NCBI GenBank assembly: GCA_034638255.1
Contig: JAWPGT010000084.1
Span: forward strand, 28,554-92,553
DNA from: Coprinus comatus
Taxonomy: Eukaryota > Basidiomycota > Agaricomycetes > Agaricales > Agaricaceae
Direction: 5' to 3'
Length of the DNA: 64,000 nt
Numbering within the stretch: position 1 is the stretch's first letter; each line of letters begins with the position of its first letter. The translations under genes were made by a program, and so were the position numbers. Shown here piece by piece: positions 47,324 through 59,693 of this stretch. The notes under the pieces were generated by a model, which was not told the DNA's origin, did no database searches, and saw only the letters and a list, made by a program, of their open reading frames with translations.

Positions 47324-49303
47324 ATGTCATTACTTTCCCTGCCCACAGAACTAATCGCCAAAGTCTTCTTATGCCTTAACCCAGAAGACAATCTTTCACT
47401 CCAATGCGCCAATCATCGGCTACACGAAATCTACAAAGACTCCAGCCAAATCCAATATACTCTTCAATGCCAATTAACCAGTATGGACGACAATCCTAAC
47501 TGTGATCTTCCATTTTCTACCCGTTTGAAAATGTTGAAGGAACGTGAAAATCGATGGTCTCAATCTCAACATTCATATACTGTTTCCTTAAATCCTTCTC
47601 GGCCTACATCGGGACATTACGAAGTCAGCGATGAGTTTATTCTTTTTGGGATGGGTCAGACAAGAGATGCGAACGCAAATGGTGTACAATCTTATCGAAT
47701 TTCTACACTTGAAGAGAGGACAAGCAAGGACTATGAAGATAAATGGACTTTTTACCATGTCAAGGATTTGGTTGATTTTTCTTGTGCCATCGAGGAACAT
47801 GACCTTCTCGCATGTCTTTCATGGTAAGTGTACTTCTACTACTTCCCGTTTTCTGTATGCGGTTTTTTGATCGTCTTTGTGTTTTACTTTTATGAAGTGA
47901 TGAAGAAAACTCTTCAGAAGGCTTAACTTTCCAAATTCATTTCTTCGAACATTCAACAGGGAGTACTCATCCTTTAGCTGTACAAGGCGGGATCCGTATT
48001 GAAACAGAAGGCTCATACGAACCAGATTTGGCAATGTCACTTGAAATTTCTGGTGAAAATCTAGTTCTGGTGTTGAGGACGTCTGCAGTGTGGTTTCGTC
48101 TCTACGTGTTCGATTGGAAAACGGGCGTTCCTAAAATGGTTAGTCCATGACTCTTGTATGGTTTTCTGCAGTTTCCTATACTTCATTTAGAGCCCACTTC
48201 CTCTTTGCAATTTAGGAATTGTCCTTCTTCGACACGATCTCTTCCTCCATCCCGATGCCGAAGATCATTGTTTTGACGTTTATCATATTGCTCCCTCTCC
48301 CGCCACTTCAGTAACTCGAATATGTCGTTTGGGATTACCAACTATTCAATCAGGAGTGATGGCTTTCGATGATTGTCGTGCATTTCCCAATCCAACCGAA
48401 CATAATCAATTTCCAAAATTCATTTCATCAAAACGACCATTTAGAGAACGTCCAGAGGATACTATAGCCATGTTTTCTTGGTATAATATCTTGGAAGAAG
48501 ATGAAGATGTTACACAACTTATTCTGGCGGTACATCGAAAATCAATTCTTGATAAGTTGCCTTTAGAATCTACGTGGTCTTCGATAACGAAATCAGACTC
48601 GGACTCGAAGGACTCAAATTCAAACGCAGACTCAAACTCAAACACGGAATCCAACCTTACTCCTCCTCCTGTTGTGGAATGGGAAGATTGGGGAAGAAAT
48701 GTTTGTCGTTGGTTCGGATCAAATGCTGAATATGTTACAATCAGTTATGGACAAAGATTCATTGAATGGGATGTACAACAATCAAGAGCTGTTATCCTTT
48801 CCTTTAATCCTTATGATGTTCGGAAATCAATTGCGAATTTCGAACGGAAGAAGAAAGAAGACGAGAATGAGAAACCAGTTGTTGAAGTGGCCAATGCTGC
48901 TAGATTGTTGGCTTCGTGTGCTTTTGAATCACAGGATCTTGGGACACTTCAATGTGTGGATAGGTATCCTTCGTTGGTATCCAAGGTCGGTATGATGATT
49001 AATGGAGTTGCACTTTTAAGTGTTGATGTGAGTTGGTTGTTCTTCACGCCTTGTATAAGTCCTGTTGCTGAATTACTCGGTTTTAGGATGATGAGGATGT
49101 TTTTCAGGTTCATTATTATGGATGAAGATGAGGACAAGGGTGAAGGTAAAGGCAGAGACGAGCTATTCCAGGTTGTAATTCGTGACTGCAAAACGAAGAT
49201 CATTAAATGGGATATGGTGGAAATGTCAAACTTGTCGGTGAGCGTCATGAAAGCATGTATTAGTATTGTGAACCAATTATTCGAGAATCCAATAATACCT
49301 TGA
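47324..49303 (+). CDS. F-box protein
   Basis: Exons 47324-47823, 47898-48138 and 48191-49303 give 617 aa. An F-box opens the protein (LLSLPTELIAKVFLCLNPED, about residues 2-40), which would bind Skp1 in an SCF ubiquitin ligase. The rest shows scattered beta-strand-like segments such as LYVFDWKTGVP and RFIEWD, with an Asp/Ser/Asn repeat at about 425-450 (SDSDSKDSNSN); this is the usual basidiomycete F-box design with a degenerate beta-propeller. The target is unknown. A decayed paralogue follows directly downstream. Confidence 0.8.
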
Positions 49304-49989
49304 GGCATTCAATTAGAACCTGGGCGATTAAACTTCTGCATCCCAGTTTAACCTTTTTTTCCCCTTTAAACAGGCTTCAAAGAAAATTCGTCTGCGAAAA
49401 CTTTCTTCAAGTGCCGTACCAAGTTATCTTTTTAGGCGGATTCTTGTATTGGACGGACACTCACAATAGAGGACGTAACATCCTCTATGATTGTTATATA
49501 TCCAGGATAGACTATCTATCACCATTCTCAAGCTTTAAGTTGAGAGAGTATTCCTGGAGTATTCAGTCTCAGTTGCAGACGGACGTCATCGTTTGACGTC
49601 ATTGATGGTTCATTCTGAAACCCGTTTAAAAATAGCAGTTCCGAACTATATAAGAGGCGCCCTCCCAAGTACCTTTCTCTCTTGTATCCTCATCTTCCGT
49701 TCTCTCGTTTCTCTCTACCATATCCCTCCACTTCTCTCATTTTACCCTTAAATCCTGCGTAGCCTAATAGGTTATCACAAGGTTGCTCTATCGTAACTTC
49801 CTTTGACTTCTTTTCATTAGTATAACATGCCGTTCCATATACATAAAAGAGCATACAAAGGTGCTGTGAGCTAAAACGTTATCAGTAGGCTTTATAATCG
49901 GCCCGTTGGGCGATTTTCCGAGGCTCATGTGGCTGGATTCTGATGTCTCTTCTCTCTGCCCACCGAGTTTCTGATTGGATCCCTCATGC
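49304..49989. other. Intergenic region
   Basis: 3' region of the F-box gene and upstream region of the decayed copy. I see no gene. Confidence 0.4.
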
Positions 49990-51165
49990 ACCCCGATCCT
50001 GACGATGCCTATGCGGTTTTAGAAATCTCAATCATGACATCTACCAACAATCGCTCGCATTACAGCATGACCTCCCATGCAAGGTGGTTCGTGTAGTGAT
50101 GATAACCTATCATGTACCCAAACTACCGCTTAAGATGCTCACAGGACAAGAAGAAAAGCGGATGAGCCTAGAATCCACCTATTCCGCGACCATGAAACCT
50201 CCTCACCCTAGCTTAGTTTATACACAACGCAGTGATGCACATATTCTGACAGACATGGCTTCCGACCCGCCTTTAGGCGAGAGGAAGGGCATACCATCAT
50301 GCCTGGTTCTTTTTCTTGGAGGAAAAATAGGAGCCGACGATGATAATCAATGGACTTTGTTGTTGATAAGTATCTATTGCCTTCCCTTGTTCTTGTCTGT
50401 CACTCAAGGCAAGCTCCGGAACTTTTTTTAGCCCTTTCGTTACTTAAATTTACAACTTCTTTTGACACTGCAGAAGCGTGGCCACGCTTTTGCAAGACAC
50501 AGTCAAGTACCACGTCAATCTCTTTCGGTATTCAACTGGAGATATTCATCCCCATTGGCCGTCAAGGGTAGAATTCATCTGGTATCTGAAGAGCCTCATC
50601 GAAGGGAGGACAAGAACTTTCACTCAAATTTTTGGTGATACTTTTTGTGGGTAATCCCGACGTCTACGTATAGTTCTCTTCTTCTCTACACATTTGACTG
50701 GAAGACAAGCGCACAGAAATCCATATGTAATGATCATCTCTTGGGTATCGAGTCTTCCGACAAGTGATGGTGTTATGGTCTCCTAGACACCAAGCGCAGT
50801 TGCCGAACCCTTTACTTTCTCCAAAGTGATCCCTTGCTGTCCTAACCAATTTTTTAGACATTTCATAGGACCCCCTCTGATCCCTTGGTGAAGCATATAT
50901 GTTGCTTAGGTCTTCTGTCGCTTCGGGGTTTAAATTTGAAGTTACTTTGTGTACCCACAGGGAGCCTTTCCAAAATACCTCTCTTCGGCAAAACCATACA
51001 TAGAACGGCCGGGACTCGATGCAATAGTACTATTGTCATGTCTTTACCTTTCAGCCACTGAAACCCACCTCAAGCAATGGGAATGGTACCTCAGCGGAAT
51101 ACCAACTAAATCCGCTCAGTGGAGATCCTCTTTGAACTCTTGGGAAAGGATATCTTGAGAGAACT
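49990..51165 (+). pseudogene. Decayed paralogue of the F-box gene
   Basis: Pieces in several plus-strand frames line up in order with the intact gene at 47324-49303: LKMLTGQEEKRMSLESTYSA (near 50130) with LKMLKERENRWSQSQHSYT; LLLYTFDWKTSAQK (near 50670-50720) with FRLYVFDWKTGVPK; and FPKYLSSAKPYIERPGLDAI (near 50965) with FPKFISSKRPFRERPEDTI. Frames and stops change between the pieces and the F-box itself is not found, so it is a pseudogene from a tandem duplication. Confidence 0.65.
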
Positions 51166-53864
51166 GGGAAACAGAGACTTGCCAGTGGAGTAGAAATGCG
51201 GTGCGCCAATGGTGTTATGCTCAACACCTCACAAGACCCCTGGTGCCACAAAAAATCTATCACGATTCACGCTTGATATCTTACCAATTCACAGTACGCT
51301 GTTTTGTTAATTGTTATCGATTAATACAACACCCTTATCCGATCGTATTCGATGAAGTAAACTTCAATCGGTAGAAATACTTGTCCCGGGTTTTGAGGGA
51401 CTTAAGGTGCTGCATAATTGCTCGGCGATTCTGATTTGGAAAATAGTGAGCCCGGTCAACTTTTTCTACGTACAGAGCCCTAATCTCGGCTTGAAAAATT
51501 ATTTTTACAGTATGTATTTTGGATGAGAATGGTGATTTCATTGCGACGTAATTAAATTAGTTATGTAGGACTGACGTGCTTGCTTGCCGGACACGAACTG
51601 AAAAGAACTGAACCGGGGTGAACCCTGACCAAATCTGGATACATTTTTTAAATAACTTGGCTGCAAGACCCAACCTTCTGTTGTACATTACTACAGTTCA
51701 CTATATCATCCGTACTCCCCGGACAGCTTGAACTTGGAAGCAGGTCATCATTGACTGATTAAAGCAAATAGAAGTGGCCCCGTCGCTCCTCAAAAATTCC
51801 GATGAGACACCTGATTAGAAGAAACCTCAAACCCGAGATTACCACCAAAGTCCATGTCGACGCATCAATCCCATAATTCTCTCATGTTCAAGTGGTTCCG
51901 AGTTGATACCATTATTCACAACATCCCCTGAAGCGCGACGATAGTTTATCTCCGTAACGCCGCTTCGGCTCCTGAGGTCATATTACTTTTATGATTTTCG
52001 TATTAATAGTAGTAAGTATTCTTCCAAACTCCTGAGCGCTCGGTACCCATGATGATAGAATCCTTCTGTTCAAGCGTCGCTAATCACAAATGACCGATGT
52101 ATATTTGACGGGTAGAAGTATAGTAAAATCAAGCTATCAAAATCTAATCAGATCTGGTATTCATGAAGCTATTTATAGAGCTAGTATGTAGCTACTTAAT
52201 GATACCGAGAACTATCAATGTATTGCTGTTAAAACGTGGAAGAAGATCTTTTTGGAGTTATTCCGACACTGTGTTGGTCAAATACTTAAAAACAGTTGTT
52301 CCTGAACTTTTTTCTTTCTTTTTTATACCAGGGATGATCCTTTGATAACCGATAACTCTAATATACTGTGGAGACAGCAGATCGCGTACTCGAGAAATCC
52401 ACATTTCTCGACTCTTTTCCCTCTCTGGCCTCCAGTTCCAAACTTACGCAACCTCCAACAACGATTTCCATTTTCGAGCACACTGGACCCTGACTCAACA
52501 ACTCGGCCGTCACCACAACATCGGATGCTCCACATAGGCCAACGGTTCATTCCTTTCAGAAAAACTTCACCAGGAACAACGCGCTCGAAACTCAGGAGAC
52601 AGGGTCTACATTTCAGTTTGGACAGCTTAGCAGTAATAAAGGACACGAGGTCCGTTTCTTTCTTTTTCTTTTCCTTTCTTATTCTATTGTTCCTATTCCC
52701 TTTCATTTCTTTTCGGCGCCCTGCGCTTCGGTGGTTCAACACCACGTCTGTTCCTGAGCATTCAACTGCTCTTTTCCTAGCTAAAAACATTTTCTTTATT
52801 CAATTTTCCACATGTCCGAAACTTTAATCTATGAACACGCGTACTGCTTAATGAACATTTCTAGTTTTGTGCCATAAACACGGGCTTCGAAGCCCTTCCT
52901 CATTATCCTACTCTCTAGTATAAATACTACGGACGATGTAGTAGAAAGACAGTGAATTTTACCCCCACTTTTCTGCTTATAACCACTCTCGAAACTTACT
53001 CGAAAATCGCTCACTTCTTATTCAAATCTTCTCAAACTTTCGCTCACCACTCACAACGTTCCCTTCTCGAACCCTTCGACAGTAGTTTCGGACTCGAAGC
53101 TCTGACAGCTGACGGACGCAGCTGTACTCGCGTTTTTATATTGTTGTGAGACGTTCTTTTTCTCTTCAATACTTAATGTTCTTCTCAGTCTTGCACGCTC
53201 AGCTGAGAATACACCCACATCTGCCATGCCCACGTCAATCAAAGATGCTCTGCCATTCTCTGTTTAAAGCCTCTCCTTTTCCGAACTCATACTTGGGCAT
53301 CAATGATTCTGTGCTAAGTACGGTCAAAAATATTGCGAAGTTTATCAATCAGTGAGCGCTCAGTCGTGCTTCTAGGGTTCTACCAGCATGCGTGTGTATC
53401 ATCAGTAACTCATGGTATATCTATTAAGATTATTAGTGTCCACAGTATGAGTCAACCTCATGTTCATGTGCATCGGTCGCAAAAGTTCACCGACTCTTCA
53501 AAAACGTATCACGGCACACCTTTTCCCCTTTAATTCGTGCAAAAGGGGTTGAAGACCATTTTCAATACTAATGAACAGACTAGTAACTCCATGGATCCTG
53601 TGGATTTCTGCGGGGTGTGAATTTGATTATAGTGATTGCAGGGTAATGATGACATCAATTCGATTCAAATCCATTCAATTATTGATATAGAGTTACACGG
53701 AAGTATTGTGTTAGACGACATGAAGGGAGATGGTTACTCTTAGGATCAAGTACCTTCCACTGAACGACTATGGGTATACGAATGACAAGCGTATGTACAA
53801 CAGATGCATTAGGCATCATAAAAAGTTCAATGTCCTCAATAAATTATATCATGAACGTTCGTTT
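51166..53864. other. Gene-poor region
   Basis: 2.7 kb with no recognisable gene. The frame at 52342-52827 (+) has no domain and a low-complexity Phe run from T-rich DNA. Confidence 0.5.
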
Positions 53865-56297
53865 TTAAATTTGAGCTTTATGAAATTTAACCCACAGTCC
53901 ACCCTATATATCGACGAGTCACTTCAGTGCTCAGTAATAAGTTGAAAAATATACTGAACATACCTTCACAAAGAGAGTCATCGCAGCTGCAGGCCAGATC
54001 TGTTCTGTACACTGTCTGCCGTTTCTCCCTTTCTCTCGCCATTCTGAAGGTGGTAACGACCCTTCAGGCTGGCAATCTAACGCCAACTCAAAACGATCAA
54101 ACTGTTGTAACAGTCTAACCAAAAAGAACGTCATTTCGTTATATGCATAATTTTGTCCTATGCACTACAGAATGTCAATCGGCGCATTTAGCTATGGTGT
54201 CAAGGATTGAAAGATAGAGTGGAATAACTTACAATTCGGGGTCCAGCACTGAAAGGCATGAACATTGCCGGATTACTTGTAAATTTCGACAACCTCTTGG
54301 GATCTAACCACCGTTCCGGGTCAAATTCATCTGCATCCTCACCCCAAAGACTTTTATTCCTTTGAGTCAACAAAGGGAAATAAGTTATAATGGTGTTTTC
54401 AGGCATTAATAAAGGTGTTTCCATATTGTCATTTTGTAATGAGGATGACGGGTATGACGAATCAGAGGGAGGAAGGAGGCAAGGCGAGGAACGACTTTCA
54501 CGGATGTTCAAGGGCACCGGAGGGAATAGACGCATTGTCTCGTTGATTACAGCACGGGCTATTGAGTGACAAAGAATTCATAAGCTGCGAAGTTCATAAT
54601 AATGATATTTTATGGATCTTACTATATCGAAGTTGTCGGATTTGATCGAAAGTCGGCATTGATTGAGCTCCGCAGTGTTGTAAAATTTCATCCCGCATTT
54701 TCTTTGCAATTTCCGGATGCACGGCCATGAAGTACGTAACGAATGTCAAAACACACGCAGTCTAGAATGAAGTTAGAAAGAAACCCAGGAAGCCTTCAAC
54801 GAATACTCACCGTATCTCGTGATGCTAATAGCATATTCAGCAGCTGATCCCTAATTAGTGTTGGATCTGTACAACGAAGACAGTGAGTATTCGAATATCT
54901 AGGTGACACATAAGCGAGGCAAACACACCCTCAGTTGAATCGACCAAATGTTGCAAAAAAGTTTTCTCCCCAATCGGAGACTGCATATTTTCCGAATTTC
55001 CATAGCCGCTAACCGCCTGCTTCTCCTCTAGCGCTTTTTTCACAATTGGATTCATCCAATCCGAAATTACCTTTGCGTGTTCCCCATTACTGTCCTTGAA
55101 TAATTCTAGTAGTGGCCATAGATATCCAATTCTCGCACGTTTCGTCACGTTTATTTGTGCGGTATCAAATGCTTGGGCAAACTCTCCCCAAGTATCATCC
55201 GTGGCGGAACCTTTTGGACCCATGCTGTGTTATACGGTAAAGGAAGAGAAGCAGAAAGTGTATCCAGATGTTGACCGAAGAGAAACTCGGCAGCAGCGTC
55301 CAGAGCGAATCGTGAGTACAAATCTTGTGCTTCGCATGCTTCATTCTTGGAGGAAGTGATATGAAGGTGCTGAAGAGTTTTGGAAGTATAATGTTCGAAG
55401 ATTTCAAAATCAAGAAAACGTTCACGGGCGAAGAACGGTCGAGCAGTGTTTCGGTGCTGTGTTAATCACTTAGAAATGTAGAAGAGAGGGGGCAGTGCAA
55501 TTACATACCATCTTCCAAATCTGAAGTAAGGCGTTAGTGGCGGAAATCTAAATCTAAAGCGGGAGTTGCTCACTTCGTCATCACGATTGAAGATTCCTTC
55601 ACCTAGAAGCGTCTCCCTATTTAACCCATAAGGTTAGACATCACAGAAACAGACGCGTTAACAACCACACTTACATCCGCTCTTTTTGTGCTCTCCCTCT
55701 CCAGAAATTCTTGAAACCAGTCGCAAGTACGAATTTAGTGTGTTCTTGATCCATGGAAATTATCTAGAAACTTTAGCATCAGTCACAAGCTCTATACTTA
55801 AATGTGATGTGTGGCGATAACGCCAACCGCAAAGTTTGACATGAGAAGCAGTGTCGAATCTCGGGCGCTACTTTTCCCGGCCCGTTTGCCGCTCCTGGTA
55901 AATAGTTACTTACATTATCAGCCCATAGAATGCGTAGATTGAGTGTTGTACATTGATATTCTTCGAATAGCTGCAAATAGACATCCAGCACGTAGCTTGT
56001 TTTGAACGCGCGTATCATCTTCAAAAGAATGTCGACGTTCCCGGGCCATTTACCGACAACGCAGGGTACAGTTCGAGCACCTAGTTGCGCTGCTAACCTG
56101 CGTTGCCGATACGACCAATATGTACCCTTCGACATTGCCCAACAAAGCATAAATGTGGAATAAGCAGGAATGGACAGGCAGAAACCAAGGTGTATATCCT
56201 TGTAACATAGTAGTCCATAAAGCACGATGGATGGGAGGACCCAGGCAGCGAAGAGATCCTTGAGGAGTCTTGCACGAAAGTTTGCTGCTGGGTGCAT
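53865..56297 (-). pseudogene. CYP63-like cytochrome P450, one frameshift
   Basis: Exons (minus order) 56297-55914, 55763-55675, 55616-55574, 55520-55509 (12 nt), 55456-54929, 54866-54811, 54761-54623, 54558-54233, 54164-53964 and 53903-53865; about 605 aa if read through. The N terminus has hydrophobic membrane segments (WVLPSIVLYGLLCY). Helix I shows LLASRDTTACVLTF, helix K ETMRLFP (ExxR), then FDPERW, and the heme loop FSAGPRICIG with its Cys. Length and layout fit CYP63-type membrane monooxygenases of wood-decay fungi. Exon 5 is 528 nt, but its junction phases need one base more; the frame changes at an A run (TTTT on plus, 55212-55215). Everything else is intact, so this is either a fresh null allele or a base-calling error. 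The substrate cannot be told. Confidence 0.85.
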
Positions 56298-58330
56298 GAC
56301 AGGGAGGGGTGGGTATAGTAGGGCCTAAGGAAACATGTAGGTACTTAAAGGAGGACACACGCCTGGAAGTTGAGCCGATGGATAAGACGGTCGCACTGCT
56401 TGTCAAGCGGTCGCACCGTGTTTGGAGCCATGATGTTCCTTGTCGAAGGAATATCGTTCTGTTACTATATCATCAGTTTGTTGCTTGCCCATCACTACAA
56501 GGACTCAACCCAGCATCACAGCCAAATAAGCGTACACTCACCATCGGTCCATGGACAACTCCGAGATCTACAATCCACCGACCTCCGGCGGCCCTCTTTC
56601 CTCTCATAGGTGACCGTCCGGTATCTATTTCATCCATATTTAGTTTGATACCGAGGTCTGTATCAACTATGCATGGAAAATATTCGTTCTAAATCATCCC
56701 ATATAAATGTTCACAGGAGGACTGGAAGAGATCTAGTATGTGACAACCAGATGATAAGCAACGGCGGCGAACTCCATGGCAAGTTCCCAGCCTAATGTAC
56801 TAACTTCTGTACGGAATCTTAAATAAATATTTACCTCTACTAGTGGATGTTATGCTTTTTACTAGAAGACTGTTGCATTATAATAGGCGCGGGATGTTCA
56901 GAATATGAATCCGTCTCACACCTTCTGTCAGAGTATTGGAAGTCAACATTATTATACTTAGTACCAACAAGTAGTATGAAAGATGCAGGGCAAACCCAAA
57001 ACAACATAGAGGGAATCCATCGCGGCTATGTGCTTACATACCCGTGTTTCTCGAGGACTACCATTATCGTGCCTGATTCATGGAAGTCAGGAATCTCATA
57101 TTACTCCTGTATGATCTACCCCGCAGAGATCCCTGTTGTTTTGTTCACACATCTCACTAACGGAACTAAAAATACGACGAAGCAAACGAGATTGGGCACA
57201 ACCAAGGAGGCGGATATTTCCACCTGTCATCGAAGAACTTCTTTCCGAAGGCTATACTTATTGAAGAGAAGCCTGACCAGTCAGAGCTCAATAATTTAAT
57301 TATATCCGGTGCGATTTGGTGCTGTGTGATAAACAAAAAAATTTGTGCGCTCGTTAATTCGAGGACTCACTGTTGTATGACCTGCACACCTAACGTTCGG
57401 GTTTGACAAATGCCAAGACTCACTTGAAAGTTATTCCGTAGATGCATAACATTCATTTTGTTGAGGCAGTGGGATAAATACACTGAATCCGCCGATTTCG
57501 GCATCACAGACAATCGGGCGCGATAATTATACCCTTGTCATGCCCCGTTTTTGCTCGACTCATCGCGTGCTAGACCATCGCATAAACCCTTTCCAACCAA
57601 ATAACAATGTATCAGGCATGTGTTCATTGTGCATCGATACCTTTATGCACGTACTGGGTCCCCTGAATGGATTTCGGAGGAAAACAAGTACCTGAGTTCA
57701 TTTCCCATCTCTACTAGCCTTCCAGCGATCAACTCGGGCAGAGATGTACTTTCCCCTCCCAATGTCGAATGCTGATGTTGGACATTACTACATCACATGA
57801 CATAGCCGTAGTATTTCCTGTACCAGACAATAATATAACTTAACCTCTTAACATCATCTCCAGGATAGTTGAAAGAATGTAGCTGAATGGATAACACAGT
57901 AGGTTTGGCGTTTGGTAGCTGGTGCATCAAAGAAAATCCAATCGCTCGAAGAAGAAACGTTCAAGGGATGAAATACAATGGGAAAAGAAGACGCCGGAAG
58001 CAATGAGAGAAAAGGGAACGGGCATCTTTAAGCACCGATGATGAAGGTGGACCGAGTGAATGATTTGTTACTCTTTTGGTAAAGGAGTGTGTGATTTATC
58101 GTAAATAATTGTATTGTTCAGTTAGACTTTATTATGTGCATGATTGTAAGATTGATGTTTTGTCTGGTTATAAATCATTGTCATTGAGGATGGAATATTG
58201 AATGTTTGCATACCACCAATAATGAAAATACAAAGTGTCTAGACACTCATGAGGCACAATTCAGGACAGGATAGAGTAGATCGTACCACGTTTCGCTAGC
58301 ATAAAAATATGTACATCCATTATGTTTTAT
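56298..58330. other. Gene-poor region
   Basis: I found no supportable gene. The frame at 56847-57299 (+) has no recognisable domain. Confidence 0.45.
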
Positions 58331-59136
58331 TTAAGCCTGCGGCGCTCCAGGTGGATATTGATGCCGACTACCTTGCGCTTTAAGAGTCGGATCCAGACTC
58401 GGTGTACGTGATTCCAATGCTGCAAGCTGGTCGACTAAATCATCCATTACGGACCTTGGCGTACCTTGCCCTGTGAATTGCCCATCGTTTTCGGATCCAA
58501 GACCGGTTTGTGGAGGTTGCGCCTGAGTAAAAGGAAAATAATAGAACCGAGTGGGTATGAGTTACAAGACGAATTCGTAACCTCAAAGCCGAGGGGGTAA
58601 CACCGAACATACCTCTAGTGATTGTCTTGGTAAAATAGGTGCAGTGCGAATAGTGGGTATAAGCATAGTTCCTAGACCAGGGGCCTTCTTCTGTACTGCC
58701 TCATGCTTCCGCTGTTCGATCTCGGCTATGCGGGTTTTCAGGTACGCCTCTCTTCTGGCGGTGTGTGCGGCAATTGTCCTCCTGCGTGAAGATTCGAGTG
58801 TTATGATGTGCGGTTCCAATGTGAATGGGTAAGCAAACTATATGAGTTTCAGTCGAAGTCAGGTACCAGATATAGAGTCAGGAATATATACATAGGGCGT
58901 CACAGAGTCTGGGAGAGGATGAATATCGGGTGGGAGAGCTACCTTACTTGTAAGATACATGTTAGAACGAGGTACATTGAAGATCGTACAAAGGCGACGT
59001 ACGGGTTTTGGGACACGAAGGCTCGGAGATTTGATCAAAGGCACTCCAGCAGCTGCTGCATACTGAGCTATTGATACCACTTGTATGAGTACATATCATG
59101 CCATTTTCTAATAGGGTGCTGACATTTGTCCGACAT
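58331..59136 (-). CDS. Small protein with basic coiled segment, unknown role
   Basis: Three exons are well supported: 59080(or nearby)-58892, 58837-58613 and 58522-58331, in phase 0 at both junctions. A first exon from the ATG at 59136 is likely but I could not settle its donor. The protein (about 160 aa plus the first exon) has a Pro-rich N-terminal half, a basic helical segment (SSRRRTIAAHTARREAYLKT followed by RIAEIEQRKH, coiled-coil-like) and an acidic, Gln/Pro-rich tail. I do not recognise it. Clean introns and a clear amphipathic helix argue that it is real. Confidence 0.55.
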
Positions 59137-59693
59137 TGCTATGTGAGAATCAGTGATTATGGAGATGGTTTAAGCAGGCGTGAGGATCCGCTAAAGCCAT
59201 TGACTTTGTAAACAAACTCAGCACAACAATCAATTATTTTCGGGGAATCCTATTCCTATTCTTACTCTGATTTTTAAGTTTTAACGCCTCCACCTGCTGC
59301 TATGCGGGATCTTACGCCACTGGGGCCAAAGCATAAATTGATATATATATTCGTGGAAACTGGGGGCTCTACGCATGTACCGAAGCCGGCGGTTTAATAG
59401 GACTATATCACATTTACCGTAGAATGCTGATGGAGTCAATCCGCAAGCACCAAGAGCGAAAACAGAAAATCCGTAAAGTTGGCAACAAATGTACTCCTAC
59501 TCGGCCTCACGCATATTCAATGATCACCCCACAACTACACTGGCTGTGCGCTTTGTCTGGGCAAGAATATAGGTCGGCAAATTTCCCATCCCCACTCTCT
59601 CCGACACAAGTGTTGTGTCTTCTTTCCGATCCAACAACATACATGTAACCCCACTTCCATGAATCGCGAGCGGGACCATGGCATTCGGTTCCT
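59137..59693. other. Intergenic region, possibly the 3' part of the HET-like gene
   Basis: A second minus frame (59848-59507) continues protein-like past the stop of the HET-like ORF (for example GGTLRQILYQEAWSTFECCV), so an intron or a frameshift may extend that gene to about 59507. Confidence 0.35.

Noticed and set aside
52342..52827. Plus frame of 161 codons
   Set aside because: Low-complexity Phe stretch from T-rich DNA and no domain.
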